From the NCBI RefSeq assembly GCF_023238625.1, contig NZ_CP096670.1, forward strand, positions 404,501 to 468,500: 64,000 bases of DNA, in the 5' to 3' direction. Positions 36,001-44,901 of this stretch are shown one piece after another (position 1 is the stretch's first letter; each line of letters opens with the position of its first letter). The notes under the pieces are model-generated. The model was not told where the DNA came from. It made no database searches and saw nothing but the letters and a program-made list of their open reading frames with translations. The stretch comes from Agarivorans sp. TSD2052 (GTDB lineage Bacteria; Pseudomonadota; Gammaproteobacteria; Enterobacterales; Celerinatantimonadaceae). Both the position numbers and the translations under genes were made by a program.

Positions 36001-37543
36001 CTCCATGCGAACTCGTGCCTCAGCCCTGGGTGATGTGATTAATTCAACTCCCTATTATGTTGATAGTGTCAATGGCCATAGTGTTAGTACCCCCGTGTTA
36101 GTCTTTGGTGCCAATGATGGCATGGTGCACATTATCGATGCTGACGATGGCTCAGAGATAATGGCGTATATTCCTAGCCAAGTATTTACTGGCTTAAATA
36201 GCTTAACCAAAAGCACTTATACCCATAAGTATTTTGTTGATGGCGGTATTTCCGGTTTCACGGATAGTGAAGGAAATACCACCGTGGTGGGTACTCTAGG
36301 CACTGGTTTTCAAGGCCTGTATGCCATTGATGTTAGTGACATGTCTAGCGCCAATAAGAATAAAATCAAGTGGGAAATAGATACCTCAACAACGGGGTTC
36401 TCTGGCCTTGGTTACAACCGCGCTAAACCCACTATTGCAAAACTTGCCAATGGTGATACTGGTGTTATTTTTTCTAATGGGTATAACTCTTCGGTTAGTG
36501 AAGGAGTGCTGTACATCGCCAACTTAACTACTGGCGAGCTTATTGAGACGCTCCATACTGGCGTGGGTGCCACTGACGATCCAACGGGTGAGTCTAGGCC
36601 CAATGCAATGGCAACGCCCGCCGTGGTAGACCTAAATAGCGATGGTATTGCTGATCGGGTCTATTCTGGGGATTTATATGGCAATATGTGGGCCTTTGAC
36701 ATCTCTAGCTCAACCAGCACTGCTTGGGGCCTAGCTACCACTGATGATAAACCATTGTTTACTGCTACTAGCCCAGATCAACAAGACTCGGTCTACCGCG
36801 CACAGCCAATTACCACTAGGCCTTCGGTAGGCGCTCACCCTTATGGCTTATCAGAGGGTGTGTTGGTGGCTTTTGGTACCGGTAAGTATGTTGAAAATGC
36901 CGATAACAACGCCATTGGGGAACCCACTCAATCGGTTTATGTTATTTGGGATAAGCTGAATCAATCTTATCTTACCGCAGAGCGCAGTGAAGCGGATGGT
37001 ATTCATGTTTATGATACTTTATTGCGCCAAGCGATCATTGAAGAAGACTCAGCTAACCGCTTGCTTACCTCTTACCCCATTGATTGGACAGCCCAACAAG
37101 GTTGGTATCTCGACTTAGTCAATACCCAAGATGATAATACTAACAACTATGGTGAGCGTCAGGTGACCGAGAGCTTATTGCTAGCCAATAAGCTGAGCTT
37201 TACTACTTTGTTACCTAACGAAGACATTTGTGCTTCTGGCGGCAGTGGTTGGTATATGGAGGTAAATCTTCATTCTGGTATTACCTGGAACCCAGGTACA
37301 GATGGGAATACCGACCCCGACAACGAAGCCGATACCATTAACAATGATAGTTCTCATCAAAAGGTTGATGGTATACCGTCGGCGCCATCGGTGATTATTG
37401 ACACTAACACCGATGAAAATGGTGTAGTTAATGAAGAGGGTATTATTCAGAAAAACTGTATTACGCTCAGTAATGGTTCTATTTTCTGTTTCGATGATTA
37501 TCAATCACCCACTGGGCGTTTAAGCTTACGTACTTTACATTAG
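33092..37543 (+). CDS. pilY1: Type IV pilus tip protein PilY1/PilC
   Basis: Very large secreted pilus-tip adhesin, 1483 residues, with a signal peptide (ALSLATLVISSPLLA). The C-terminal third is the PilC/PilY1 beta-propeller domain (VLVFGANDGMVHIIDADDG; VVGTLGTGFQGLYAIDV). The calcium-binding loop DLNSDGIADRVYSGDLYG is near residue 1180. Acidic DxDGDG-type repeats also occur near residue 67 (DLDGDGELDL) and 785 (DTNGNGVPD). The N-terminus reads MVMLVMGRDHTLFYEAYNDA and lacks a canonical DxSxS vWA metal site there. ATG 33092 overlaps the pilE stop by one base, with GGAGG upstream. It closes the operon. Confidence 0.9.
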   Translation: MRIMPKIALSLATLVISSPLLAANLDLADAPLYVATTPSPMVMLVMGRDHTLFYEAYNDATDLDGDGELDLNFKPTSITYEGYFDSYRCYTYEDDMFVPGEAADASTKACSGEWSGDFLNYLTMSRMDVLRKVLYGGYRSTDSNGTTVLERAFVPQDAHSWGKSYTSVAENLYDITHYTPYSLPNNERKHFFGTASWSDGGTPKLKVKLNQENDIWNWATTGRPVLDGTVADQLTFNVRVAVCVENKLEDNCKEYQSDLGPVQSSYKPTGLLHDYGEDGSIEFGLITGSFDKNTSGGVLRKVISDFSDEIDISTGVFEAEVDGIVSTINNLRIFGFNYGDKSYPRNFTSGGVTTTCGWINDRPIQSGECASWGNPIGEMLYESLRYFHGEEVASSEYSSGSGAIDAVLGLPYAQWDDPYAETGGRPYCTAAHNLVISDFSPSFDSDELPGATVFPENNENTGSYSTAALTGFNLQVLLNTISNSSNENISGKYFVGESTDDVTGLLSTATAPTAKEVRSLANIRGLSPQEPTKQGSYAVAAAAYYGHKTDLFPSKSGKQNINTTVVSMSSSLPNIRVLVGEDEQEINILPFAKTVGGHYQTTASNTRGGYQPTNTIVDYYVIKSEPTEGEFVINYEDAEQGADHEMDMIVQYTYKVMDDLCPVYSADNSCDDELKRTGVQLALNTTFTATGFKQHAGYVIAGTDKDGIYLDVQKKYGNGSLSAQDGTVYYLDTPEQDDSAFPNNSRETGSEAALPHQRTRNFFPSATRDAEYLPSPLWYAAKWGGFTDTNGNGVPDAGEWDNDVSGEPDNFFPVTNAGQLGAQIGKALEKIASGNQSATPPVFNNTFLNSSAFLYQSTFDGEYWSGDVKAFAAADAGGFSATESWSAATSIDQQEVSSRNIYTRNSESNQVVDFAAPNSLDGSASGLSADQIVALLAGQSGSDTVKLAYLTAVIDYLRGDRTYEEVDLAYSMRTRASALGDVINSTPYYVDSVNGHSVSTPVLVFGANDGMVHIIDADDGSEIMAYIPSQVFTGLNSLTKSTYTHKYFVDGGISGFTDSEGNTTVVGTLGTGFQGLYAIDVSDMSSANKNKIKWEIDTSTTGFSGLGYNRAKPTIAKLANGDTGVIFSNGYNSSVSEGVLYIANLTTGELIETLHTGVGATDDPTGESRPNAMATPAVVDLNSDGIADRVYSGDLYGNMWAFDISSSTSTAWGLATTDDKPLFTATSPDQQDSVYRAQPITTRPSVGAHPYGLSEGVLVAFGTGKYVENADNNAIGEPTQSVYVIWDKLNQSYLTAERSEADGIHVYDTLLRQAIIEEDSANRLLTSYPIDWTAQQGWYLDLVNTQDDNTNNYGERQVTESLLLANKLSFTTLLPNEDICASGGSGWYMEVNLHSGITWNPGTDGNTDPDNEADTINNDSSHQKVDGIPSAPSVIIDTNTDENGVVNEEGIIQKNCITLSNGSIFCFDDYQSPTGRLSLRTLH

Positions 37544-37564
37544 GCACTAAGCGCTGAACTCATT

Positions 37565-37594
37565 AAAAAAAGGACTAATTACTAGTCCTTTTTT
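37565..37594 (+). terminator. Terminator of minor-pilin operon
   Basis: Stem AAAAAAGGACTA-ATTAC-TAGTCCTTTTTT, 12 bp. Confidence 0.9.
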
Positions 37595-37769
37595 ATTAGC
37601 AACATGGGCGTCGCCATCACCCTATGTGCTCATCGATGAACACTATGAATCGATGACTCATGTTAGCTAAGGTGAGGGCTTGCATTGGCGAACAATATAG
37701 TTGGCTTATCCATTCTGTAAGTGCTTAATCTGTTAGACTACTCCTCTTTAGCATCTACAGAGAATAGAC

Positions 37770-38003
37770 ATGCAGTGTAGACTCGGCTGCGGCGCTTGCT
37801 GTATTGCGCCCTCTATCACATCGTTAAATAAGCCAGCCGGTGAGCGTTGTCAGCATTTAGATGCTGACAACTTATGTAAAATATTTGCTCAGCCAGAACG
37901 CCCCAAGGTATGCAGTGACTTTAAAGCCGCGCATTGGGTATGTGGCGATACTCAACAGCAAGCCTTAGCCAATTTGATTGCCTTAGAGAACGATACCAAC
38001 TAA
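37770..38003 (+). CDS. YkgJ-family cysteine cluster protein
   Basis: A 77-residue protein with eight Cys, including CRLGCGACC at the start, RCQHL and LCKIF, the YkgJ pattern expected to bind zinc or an Fe-S cluster. RPKVCSDF is also conserved. Function unknown. It lies between the pilin operon terminator and the convergent yibQ gene; AGAGAA precedes the ATG. Confidence 0.85.
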   Translation: MQCRLGCGACCIAPSITSLNKPAGERCQHLDADNLCKIFAQPERPKVCSDFKAAHWVCGDTQQQALANLIALENDTN

Positions 38004-38032
38004 CTCGCCAATGTTATGCGGCTTAGTGCTGG

Positions 38033-38824
38033 CTACAACGCCTTGTTGTTTTGTGGCTCAAGTATTGGCGTCGTCGCTCCAACTAACTGAATGTCAGGCG
38101 TAGCGGGCTGCGGGCTGGGGAAGGCAGAGGCCAGTCGCTGTTGTAAACCGACTAACGTGACATCTTCGGGCAAGGCTAGTTGTTGTAACAGGGCTACCGA
38201 ATTTGCACGGGGGTGGGCTATCAATACGGCGTGGCCGTATTTACGGCTAAGTTTAATGGCTTGTAACCATTGTCTTTGAATCGCGGCAGGCTCGTCGTGA
38301 TGGTCTAAAAATACATGGCGGCGTAACACTGGCACACGGTAGGCTTTAGCCACATCTTCAGCAATGCTTGCCAAATGGGTTCGGCTATCAACAAAGAACA
38401 GCTGCTTATTTGCTAATACTTGCATTAACCAATGCATTTCAGTGGGAAGTTGAGTTAATTGGCTACCCATATGGTTATTCAGGCCGCTTGCTTCGGGGTA
38501 ATCGTTTATCGCTGACGCTACGCGTTGCTTAAACTGAGGCTCTGCTAAGTTGTCTGTTAAGCCATAAGGGCCTAAGGCTAAATTGCCACTGCCTTGCATT
38601 GGCAGGTGAAGCATTATTTCTCGTTGTTGTTGCTCGGCTTGAGCAGCAATCTGTTTAGCATAGGGGCTAGATGGAAGCACTGATAAGGTGATGCTTGGGT
38701 CTAGCTGCAGGAGTTGTAAATCGGCATAACTATTCCCTACATCATCAATAATTATACTTAATTGGCTGGCTAATGCCTGGGTGCAGGCCAAAAGCAAAAA
38801 TAACCCGTTAACTATTTTAACCAT
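38033..38824 (-). CDS. yibQ: Divergent polysaccharide deacetylase family protein YibQ
   Basis: A 263-residue secreted protein with a signal peptide (IVNGLFLLLACTQALA). LSIIIDDVGNSYADLQLL, HLPMQGSGN and GLNNHMGSQLTQ match the divergent polysaccharide deacetylase (DUF610) fold; no deacetylase activity has been assigned to E. coli YibQ to my knowledge. It follows envC with a 13-base overlap, the same gpmI-envC-yibQ order as E. coli. Confidence 0.9.
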   Translation of the reverse strand: MVKIVNGLFLLLACTQALASQLSIIIDDVGNSYADLQLLQLDPSITLSVLPSSPYAKQIAAQAEQQQREIMLHLPMQGSGNLALGPYGLTDNLAEPQFKQRVASAINDYPEASGLNNHMGSQLTQLPTEMHWLMQVLANKQLFFVDSRTHLASIAEDVAKAYRVPVLRRHVFLDHHDEPAAIQRQWLQAIKLSRKYGHAVLIAHPRANSVALLQQLALPEDVTLVGLQQRLASAFPSPQPATPDIQLVGATTPILEPQNNKAL

Positions 38825-39999
38825 TTACGCGGATCTTGAGTTTTACCCTGATGACGAATTTGAAAAAACAACGCGTTGGTGCTTTGTCCACCCGTATTAC
38901 CGGCATAAGCGATGGTTTGCCCAGCGCTTACTCGTTGGCCAAGCTCGGCATTAAGGCTCTGATTGTACCCATAAAAGCTGAGGTATTGCTCACCATGATC
39001 AATGGCGACGACTAAGCCGTAGCCACGCAACCAATCAGCAAATACCACATTGCCACTGGCAATGGCTTGAATGTCGGTGCCGGGGTGGGAATCAATAACA
39101 ATGCCCTGCCAGCGTGTTTGCCCCTGGTTTTTGCTGTTGTAGCTATGTAGTACTTTACCTTTCAAAGGCCAAGGTAATTGGCCTTTAGCTTTTGCCAAAC
39201 CCTTAAGTGGGGTTTTATCTACATTTTGTTGCAGTGCTAATTGTTGCTGTTGCTCAATCTGCTCGCTCACTAACTGCTGAAGGTGTTGCTCGTTAATTTG
39301 CAGCTGCTCAAGGCGGCTTTGCTCGGTATTATGCAAGCTATTCAACTGGCTTAATTGCTGTTTACGTTGTTGTTGCTGGCTTTGATGTTGCTGTTGTTGC
39401 TGTTGTTGTTGACTAAGCAGTTGTTCTAATTGTTGTTGGTTTTCTGCCAGTTTTTGCTTGGTTTGGCTTAGTTCTAATTGCTTGTCGTTCACCGCAATTA
39501 AGGCTTCGCTACGCGCTTTGCTTAAGTATTTGTAGTAGTGCAACATGCGCTCTAGTTTTGCGGCATCTTGTTGATTGAGTAACATCTTCAAGTAATCGCT
39601 CTGGCCAAGCCGGTAAGCACTGTTGAGCTGAGTAATAAGCGCTTGTTGTTGCTGCTGCAGTTGTTGTTGTAGCAGCTGCATTTGCGCTTCGATTTGCTGT
39701 TGTTGTTTTTTAGAGTGGGCGAGTTGATTATTCAGCTTGCGGAGTTGTTGGTTGGAATCGGCTAAGGCTAATTCGTATTGACGTAATTGCTCTTGTGCTT
39801 GATTGATATCATTTTTACGCTGCTTGAGTTGTTGCTGCTGGTGTTTTAGCTGCTGCTGGACATCAAGTAGCTGCTGTTGCTCGTCAGCAAAGGTGTTGGG
39901 GCTCAGTAATAGCAAAACGCCAGCGACGAGGCTGGCGTTTAACAGGCGAGTAAAGGACTGAATAAGGCCTTTACTCGAATGTGAAATGGGCTTTTTCAT
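38812..39999 (-). CDS. envC: Murein hydrolase activator EnvC
   Basis: Periplasmic activator of septal amidases, recruited by FtsEX. The 395 residues have a signal peptide near residues 15-38 (LLNASLVAGVLLLLSPNTFA), a long coiled coil (~40-265) and a C-terminal LytM domain. The LytM zinc ligands are degenerate (HPGTD is kept, but the later His positions read LSFYGYN and LFFQIRH), as expected for a non-enzymatic activator. The coiled coil is unusually Gln-rich, with runs of five to eight Gln. It is seven bases downstream of gpmI. Confidence 0.93.
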   Translation of the reverse strand: MKKPISHSSKGLIQSFTRLLNASLVAGVLLLLSPNTFADEQQQLLDVQQQLKHQQQQLKQRKNDINQAQEQLRQYELALADSNQQLRKLNNQLAHSKKQQQQIEAQMQLLQQQLQQQQQALITQLNSAYRLGQSDYLKMLLNQQDAAKLERMLHYYKYLSKARSEALIAVNDKQLELSQTKQKLAENQQQLEQLLSQQQQQQQQHQSQQQQRKQQLSQLNSLHNTEQSRLEQLQINEQHLQQLVSEQIEQQQQLALQQNVDKTPLKGLAKAKGQLPWPLKGKVLHSYNSKNQGQTRWQGIVIDSHPGTDIQAIASGNVVFADWLRGYGLVVAIDHGEQYLSFYGYNQSLNAELGQRVSAGQTIAYAGNTGGQSTNALFFQIRHQGKTQDPRKWLK

Positions 40000-40006
40000 T
40001 AAGCCA

Positions 40007-41539
40007 TTATTTCAAATTCATCAATGGCTTGCCAGTCATTTCTGCTGGAGTTTCCATGCCTATCAAAGTTAGCATAGTTGGGGCAATATCGCTTAGGCGA
40101 CCACCTTCAACTGGCGTAGCTTCACGGCCATAGTAGATGAATGGTACTGGTAAGTTAGTATGCGCTGTGTGAATGCCGCCCGTTTCAGGGTCAACCATTT
40201 GCTCAGCGTTACCGTGGTCAGCAGTAATCAAACACTCACCGCCCACCTTGTCTAGCGCTTCAACTAAACGACCAATACTGTGATCTACCGCTTCACAAGC
40301 TTTAACCGCAGCATCGTATACGCCAGTGTGGCCTACCATGTCGCCATTTGGGTAGTTACAGATGATGACATCGTATTTACCGCTTTCAATCGCTGCAACA
40401 AACTTATCGGTTAACATTTCAGAATTCATTTCTGGTTGTAGGTCGTAAGTGGCGACTTTAGGTGATGGGATTAGCTCTCGATCTTCACCAACAAAGGCAT
40501 CTTCTTTGCCGCCATTGAAGAAGAAAGTAACGTGGGCGTATTTTTCAGTTTCTGAAATGCGTAGCTGCGTTTTGTTGTGTTTTTCTAGCCATTCACCCAA
40601 GGTGTTCACTAGGTCACTAGGGCCATAAGCACAAGGGGCATCAATATCAGCGGCGTACTGAGTCAAGGTTGTAAACTCACAAGCGGGGACTTTGGCGCGC
40701 GCAAAACCGCTGAAGTCTTTTTCGACAAAACAGCGTGATATTTCACGAGCACGGTCAGCACGGAAGTTCATAAACAATACTGCGTCGCCGTCGTTAATGG
40801 TGGCAGCGGTGTCGCCCACTACTGAGGCTTTAACAAATTCGTCGTTTTCATCGCGAGCATAAGCAGCCGCTAGCGCTTCAGTTGCGTTTGCGTAGTTATA
40901 ATCAGCTTTGCCTTCAGTGAGCAGTTGGTAGGCTTCTTCAACTCGCTCCCAACGGTTATCGCGGTCCATAGCATAGTAACGACCTACTAATGAAGCGATG
41001 CGGCCAGACCCTATTTCAGCGAACTTAGCATCAAACTTTTCAATAGAACCTTGCGCGCTGCGAGGTGGCGTATCACGGCCATCAAGAAAAGCGTGTAAGT
41101 AAATTTCTTTGGCGCCTTGTTTAGCGGCTAAATCAATGGCTGCAAGCATGTGGTCTTCGTGGCTGTGAACACCGCCTGGAGATAATAGCCCCATGATGTG
41201 AACGGCTTTTCCGGCGGATACTGCTTTAGTTACCGCACCAACCAACACTTCGTTGGTGAAAAAGTCGCCATCTGTAATTGATTTACCAACACGGGTGAGT
41301 TCTTGATACACAACACGGCCTGCGCCGATATTCGTGTGTCCTACTTCAGAGTTACCCATTTGGCCATCTGGCAGGCCTACATCTAGGCCTGAAGCCGAGA
41401 TTAGCGTGCTGGCAGCAGTGTTCCAAAGGTTGTCTAATACTGGGGTTTTAGCGTTTGCTACAGCGTTGTCGGCGCTATCTTGACGGTAACCCCAGCCATC
41501 CATAATGACTAGTGCTAAAGGCTTTTTGCTTGCAGACAT
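40007..41539 (-). CDS. gpmI: 2,3-bisphosphoglycerate-independent phosphoglycerate mutase
   Basis: Interconverts 3- and 2-phosphoglycerate using two manganese ions and a phosphoserine intermediate. The 510 residues carry VIMDGWGY at the start, nucleophile Ser in [14 protein letters not shown] near residue 63, [18 protein letters not shown] near 147, [12 protein letters not shown] near 403 and [11 protein letters not shown] near 440, covering all metal ligands. AAGGAAA precedes the ATG. First gene of the gpmI-envC-yibQ unit. Confidence 0.97.
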   Translation of the reverse strand: MSASKKPLALVIMDGWGYRQDSADNAVANAKTPVLDNLWNTAASTLISASGLDVGLPDGQMGNSEVGHTNIGAGRVVYQELTRVGKSITDGDFFTNEVLVGAVTKAVSAGKAVHIMGLLSPGGVHSHEDHMLAAIDLAAKQGAKEIYLHAFLDGRDTPPRSAQGSIEKFDAKFAEIGSGRIASLVGRYYAMDRDNRWERVEEAYQLLTEGKADYNYANATEALAAAYARDENDEFVKASVVGDTAATINDGDAVLFMNFRADRAREISRCFVEKDFSGFARAKVPACEFTTLTQYAADIDAPCAYGPSDLVNTLGEWLEKHNKTQLRISETEKYAHVTFFFNGGKEDAFVGEDRELIPSPKVATYDLQPEMNSEMLTDKFVAAIESGKYDVIICNYPNGDMVGHTGVYDAAVKACEAVDHSIGRLVEALDKVGGECLITADHGNAEQMVDPETGGIHTAHTNLPVPFIYYGREATPVEGGRLSDIAPTMLTLIGMETPAEMTGKPLMNLK

Positions 41540-41793
41540 TGCAATTTCCTTAATTGGTAAATGTAAAAGTTAAAAACGAATTCGTGAAATATTACTACAT
41601 TTTTGGGCTGAGTCACCTGATTGAGCGCAATTCAACCGAGATTAGTTGTTTTTTGTCACTTTTAGAGGCGGCTTTTCAATCTTAGGCTAATTTGCAGCGT
41701 TCAGTGTTTACTATAGCTGCTATTCTTGGCGCTCGGGTGTATACTCTCGCCCAAATATATCAAACCATTTGCTTAACTAGGAATACTCGAACT

Positions 41794-42222
41794 ATGCAGC
41801 AAGTTGTCGAATTTGTCGGAAATAACCCTATCATTTCATTCGCTTGGGTTGGTTTGTTTGGTGCTGTTATCTACAGTTTCATTCAACCAATGTTGTCTAA
41901 AGTTAAATCAGTTGGCAATCATGAAGCGACGTTGTTGATTAATAAACAAGACGCAGTGATCGTGGATGTTAGAACCAATGATGAGTTTAAAAAGGGTTAT
42001 ATTGCGGGCGCACGTCACATTCCTTTAACTCAAATACAAGCTAATAACTTTAAGCCTATTGAAAACTTAAAGAGCAGCCCCATTATCGTAGTATGTGAAA
42101 CAGGGATGCGTTCAGGCTCAGCAGCCAACGCGCTGTCTAAAGGCGGTTTTGAGAACGTGTATAACCTACGCGGTGGCATGACCGAATGGAAGTCAGCAAA
42201 TTTACCGGTCACTAAGAAGTAA
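41794..42222 (+). CDS. yibN: Rhodanese-like membrane protein YibN
   Basis: A 142-residue membrane-anchored rhodanese, length as E. coli YibN. One N-terminal membrane segment (IISFAWVGLFGAVIYSF) is followed by a rhodanese domain with DVRTNDEFKKGYIAGARHIP and the active-site loop CETGMRSG, catalytic Cys near residue 107. ATG 41794 is chosen to match homologues; the frame can be extended upstream with no support. Divergent from gpmI as in E. coli; the usual next gene, grxC, is missing. Confidence 0.9.
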   Translation: MQQVVEFVGNNPIISFAWVGLFGAVIYSFIQPMLSKVKSVGNHEATLLINKQDAVIVDVRTNDEFKKGYIAGARHIPLTQIQANNFKPIENLKSSPIIVVCETGMRSGSAANALSKGGFENVYNLRGGMTEWKSANLPVTKK

Positions 42223-42294
42223 GATCGTGATTTAGTGGTTAGTGTTCAATTAACGATTAAACAAATTTAAATAAATGTATTAAAGGTAATTATC

Positions 42295-42771
42295 ATGGCT
42301 GAAGCAGCAACGACAGAAGCGCCACAAGTAGAATTTTCAATTCAACGTATTTACACAAAAGATATTTCTTTTGAAACGCCGAACTCTCCTCAAGTATTCC
42401 AACAAGAGTGGAAGCCTGAAGTTAAGGTTGACCTAGACACTACCAGCAACAAGCTTGCTGATAACGTGTTTGAAGTTGTTCTTACTCTAACGGTTACCGC
42501 TAAAGTTGAAGATAAAACAGCATTCTTATGTGAAGTTCACCAAGGTGGTATTTTCACTTTAGGTAACATGCCTGAGCCACAACTTGCACATGCGATTAAC
42601 GCATACTGCCCTAACATTCTTTTCCCTTATGCGCGTGAAGCCGTGTCTAACTTAGTTAACCGTGGTTCATTCCCACAAATTAACTTAGCACCGGTTAACT
42701 TTGATGCCTTGTTTGCAAACTATGTACAACAGCAAGCTGAGCAACAAAAAGAAGCAAAAGCTGACGCATAA
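42295..42771 (+). CDS. secB: Protein-export chaperone SecB
   Basis: Tetrameric cytosolic chaperone delivering unfolded precursors to SecA. The 158 residues contain [20 protein letters not shown] near residue 13, [14 protein letters not shown] near 82 and [20 protein letters not shown] near 102, matching SecB throughout. Its stop overlaps the gpsA ATG (TAATG), so the two are coupled, the same pair order as in E. coli. Confidence 0.97.
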   Translation: MAEAATTEAPQVEFSIQRIYTKDISFETPNSPQVFQQEWKPEVKVDLDTTSNKLADNVFEVVLTLTVTAKVEDKTAFLCEVHQGGIFTLGNMPEPQLAHAINAYCPNILFPYAREAVSNLVNRGSFPQINLAPVNFDALFANYVQQQAEQQKEAKADA

Positions 42772-43778
42772 TGGTTAACTCTAAGGCAATCATGACCGTA
42801 TTGGGCGCAGGCTCATACGGTACCGCATTGGCTATTGCGATTGCTCGTAATGGTCAACGTACAGTTTTGTGGGGGCATGAGTCCGAACACGTGGCTGCCC
42901 TTGAGGCCGCTCGTGAAAATAGCGACTTTTTACCCGGGGTTGCCTTTCCTGATAGCCTTGAGTTAGAAGCTGATTTAGCGACTGCTGTTGCTCAAAGCGA
43001 TAATTTGCTGGTGGTTGTGCCTAGCTTTGCTTTTGCTGACGTGATGCGTCAAATAAAGCCTATGTTAACTGAGCAATCACGGGTTGCTTGGGCTACCAAG
43101 GGCTTAGAAGCGAATACCGGCCATTTGTTGTCTGAGGTCGCGACTGAGGTTCTAGGTGAACAACGTTCCTTGGCGGTTATTTCAGGTCCTACTTTTGCAA
43201 AAGAATTAGCGGCGGGCTTACCCACTGCGATATCGGCCTCATCGTCAGATGCTGACTTTGTTAGCTATTTAGCCAAGGTGATGCATTGTGAGCGTAGTTT
43301 TAGGGTGTATACCAATAATGATATTGTCGGTGTACAACTCGGTGGTGCAGTCAAAAACGTGATTGCGATCGGTGCTGGTTTAGCTGATGGCTTAGGCTTT
43401 GGTGCCAATGCTCGCACCGCACTTATTACTCGTGGCTTACGAGAAATGGAGCGGCTCGGTATTGCTTTAGGGGCCGATCCTGAGACCTTTAAAGGTATGG
43501 CTGGTTTAGGTGACTTGGTACTGACTTGTACCGATAATCAAAGCCGTAACCGTCGTTTTGGTCTAGCACTAGGGGCGGGTAAGTCTTTTGAGCAGGCTGA
43601 AGCTGAAATTGGTCAAGTGGTAGAAGGTTACCGCAATACCAAAGAGGTGTATTTGCTCGCTGAGCGCGTTGGCGTTGAAATGCCAATTGTAGAGCAAGTC
43701 TACCAAGTGTTGTATCAGGCTAAATCACCGAAACAAGCCGCGATAGATTTACTGTCTCGTTCGCAAAAAGGCGAGTAG
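42771..43778 (+). CDS. gpsA: Glycerol-3-phosphate dehydrogenase [NAD(P)+]
   Basis: Makes sn-glycerol-3-phosphate for phospholipid synthesis. The 335 residues carry the Rossmann motif [19 protein letters not shown] near residue 10, [17 protein letters not shown] near 138, [20 protein letters not shown] near 190 (with the catalytic Lys) and [20 protein letters not shown] near 243. A terminator-like hairpin follows. cysE, next in E. coli, is not here. Confidence 0.97.
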   Translation: MVNSKAIMTVLGAGSYGTALAIAIARNGQRTVLWGHESEHVAALEAARENSDFLPGVAFPDSLELEADLATAVAQSDNLLVVVPSFAFADVMRQIKPMLTEQSRVAWATKGLEANTGHLLSEVATEVLGEQRSLAVISGPTFAKELAAGLPTAISASSSDADFVSYLAKVMHCERSFRVYTNNDIVGVQLGGAVKNVIAIGAGLADGLGFGANARTALITRGLREMERLGIALGADPETFKGMAGLGDLVLTCTDNQSRNRRFGLALGAGKSFEQAEAEIGQVVEGYRNTKEVYLLAERVGVEMPIVEQVYQVLYQAKSPKQAAIDLLSRSQKGE

Positions 43779-43786
43779 TCGCAAAT

Positions 43787-43823
43787 ATACGGTCATATCC
43801 CACTATGACCGTATTCTTCTTTT
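43787..43823 (+). terminator. Terminator after gpsA
   Basis: An 11-bp stem ATACGGTCATA / TATGACCGTAT with loop TCCCAC, followed by a T-rich but interrupted tract (TCTTCTTTTC). Confidence 0.7.
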
Positions 43824-43940
43824 CTAGGCCTTCTATCATACTCATTGATAGTTAATTGATGTAAAGCGTGGATGCTTACCTACTGAATTTGTTATAATTT
43901 ATCCTTCGTTAAGTTAATGATTATTTACTGATAATCCCCC

Positions 43941-44843
43941 ATGAAAGATCGATTAATGACTAAGTACTTAGCCATCCCCCTATGGATAGGATTAATTTGG
44001 CCAACTTGGCTTTGGGCGGATGAATTGCTCCAACCCGTGAGCTTACCTGTTGCTGTGCTCGCGGTACCGACAGATGTACTGCACGATTACCATCAATTTT
44101 TGTTGGATCGAAACCCATTACTGATTGATGACTTCTCTGGGCAGGGCAGCCGCAGAGATGTGGTTGAATTGGTGCTCATTCAGCAGGCCCTATTTCTAGG
44201 CGGATGGGAAGAAGGGCTTAGCTTACAGGTGTCTGATAGCTACTTAAGAACCAATAAATTGCTGGAACACGGTTCAATTGCTGCCACGGCAACAACTGTT
44301 TGGTCAAAGGATGTGGCGTCTAATCAACATTTATTGATGAGTGCTCAGATGGTGCGGGCTGGCGATTTTTTTGCCGGTCTTTATGTGCGAGCTGATCACC
44401 CAATTTTGCAATTGCAGCGCATCCCCAACCACGATGAAGTTAAACAGCTATCGCTAATTTCTAGCAAACAATGGACCGTGGATTGGCAAACCTTACAGTT
44501 ATTAGATTTTGCTAAGTTACACAGTATTAGTAGTTGGTCTGGTATGTATGGCTCAGTGATAAAAGGACGAGTTGATGCTTTACTTGCTCCCTTTCAAGCA
44601 GGGCAAGATATGGCTTTGTTAGTGGAAGGAGAACGTTTATTGCCGATCCCTCATTATAAGGTGGCGTTAAACGATAGCCGGGTGTATGCGGTGAGCGCAG
44701 CGTTTCCACATGCTAAAGAAATGCTAAGGGCTTTGGATAAAGGTATTGAACACTTAAGAGGCGCAGGTCAAATAGAAAAAGCTTACCAGCAGGCTGGTTT
44801 TATTAATATGCAGGTTAGTGATTGGCGAGTAGTAAGGCCTTAA
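43941..44843 (+). CDS. Periplasmic substrate-binding-like protein
   Basis: A 300-residue secreted protein with a signal peptide (YLAIPLWIGLIWPTWLWA). The rest resembles the type 2 periplasmic binding fold: VAVLAVPTDVLHDYHQF early, SISSWSGMYGSVIKGRVDAL near residue 200 (typical of SBP_bac_3-like sensors that map an inhibitory residue count) and an Arg-rich C-terminal helix. No ABC permease or signalling domain is linked, and no ligand can be given. The ATG at 43956 is an alternative start. It is a lone gene after the gpsA terminator, facing nfuA. Confidence 0.6.
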   Translation: MKDRLMTKYLAIPLWIGLIWPTWLWADELLQPVSLPVAVLAVPTDVLHDYHQFLLDRNPLLIDDFSGQGSRRDVVELVLIQQALFLGGWEEGLSLQVSDSYLRTNKLLEHGSIAATATTVWSKDVASNQHLLMSAQMVRAGDFFAGLYVRADHPILQLQRIPNHDEVKQLSLISSKQWTVDWQTLQLLDFAKLHSISSWSGMYGSVIKGRVDALLAPFQAGQDMALLVEGERLLPIPHYKVALNDSRVYAVSAAFPHAKEMLRALDKGIEHLRGAGQIEKAYQQAGFINMQVSDWRVVRP

Positions 44844-44848
44844 GTCAA

Positions 44849-44877
44849 TAAAAAAGCGCCATTCTAAAATAGCGCTT
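44849..44877 (-). terminator. nfuA terminator
   Basis: Read on the minus strand, AAGCGCTATT-TTAG-AATGGCGCTT with one mismatch is followed by TTTTATT. On the plus strand there is no T tract, so it serves nfuA. Confidence 0.7.
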
Positions 44878-44901
44878 AATAGGACCGTGGCTTACCCACT
44901 T

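Noticed and set aside
34092-37504. Multiple short frames on both strands within pilY1
   Set aside because: Shadows of the long conserved PilY1 coding sequence.
37595-37769. Possible tRNA or small RNA in the gap after the pilin operon
   Set aside because: No cloverleaf, CCA end or T-loop motif; only a simple inverted repeat is visible.
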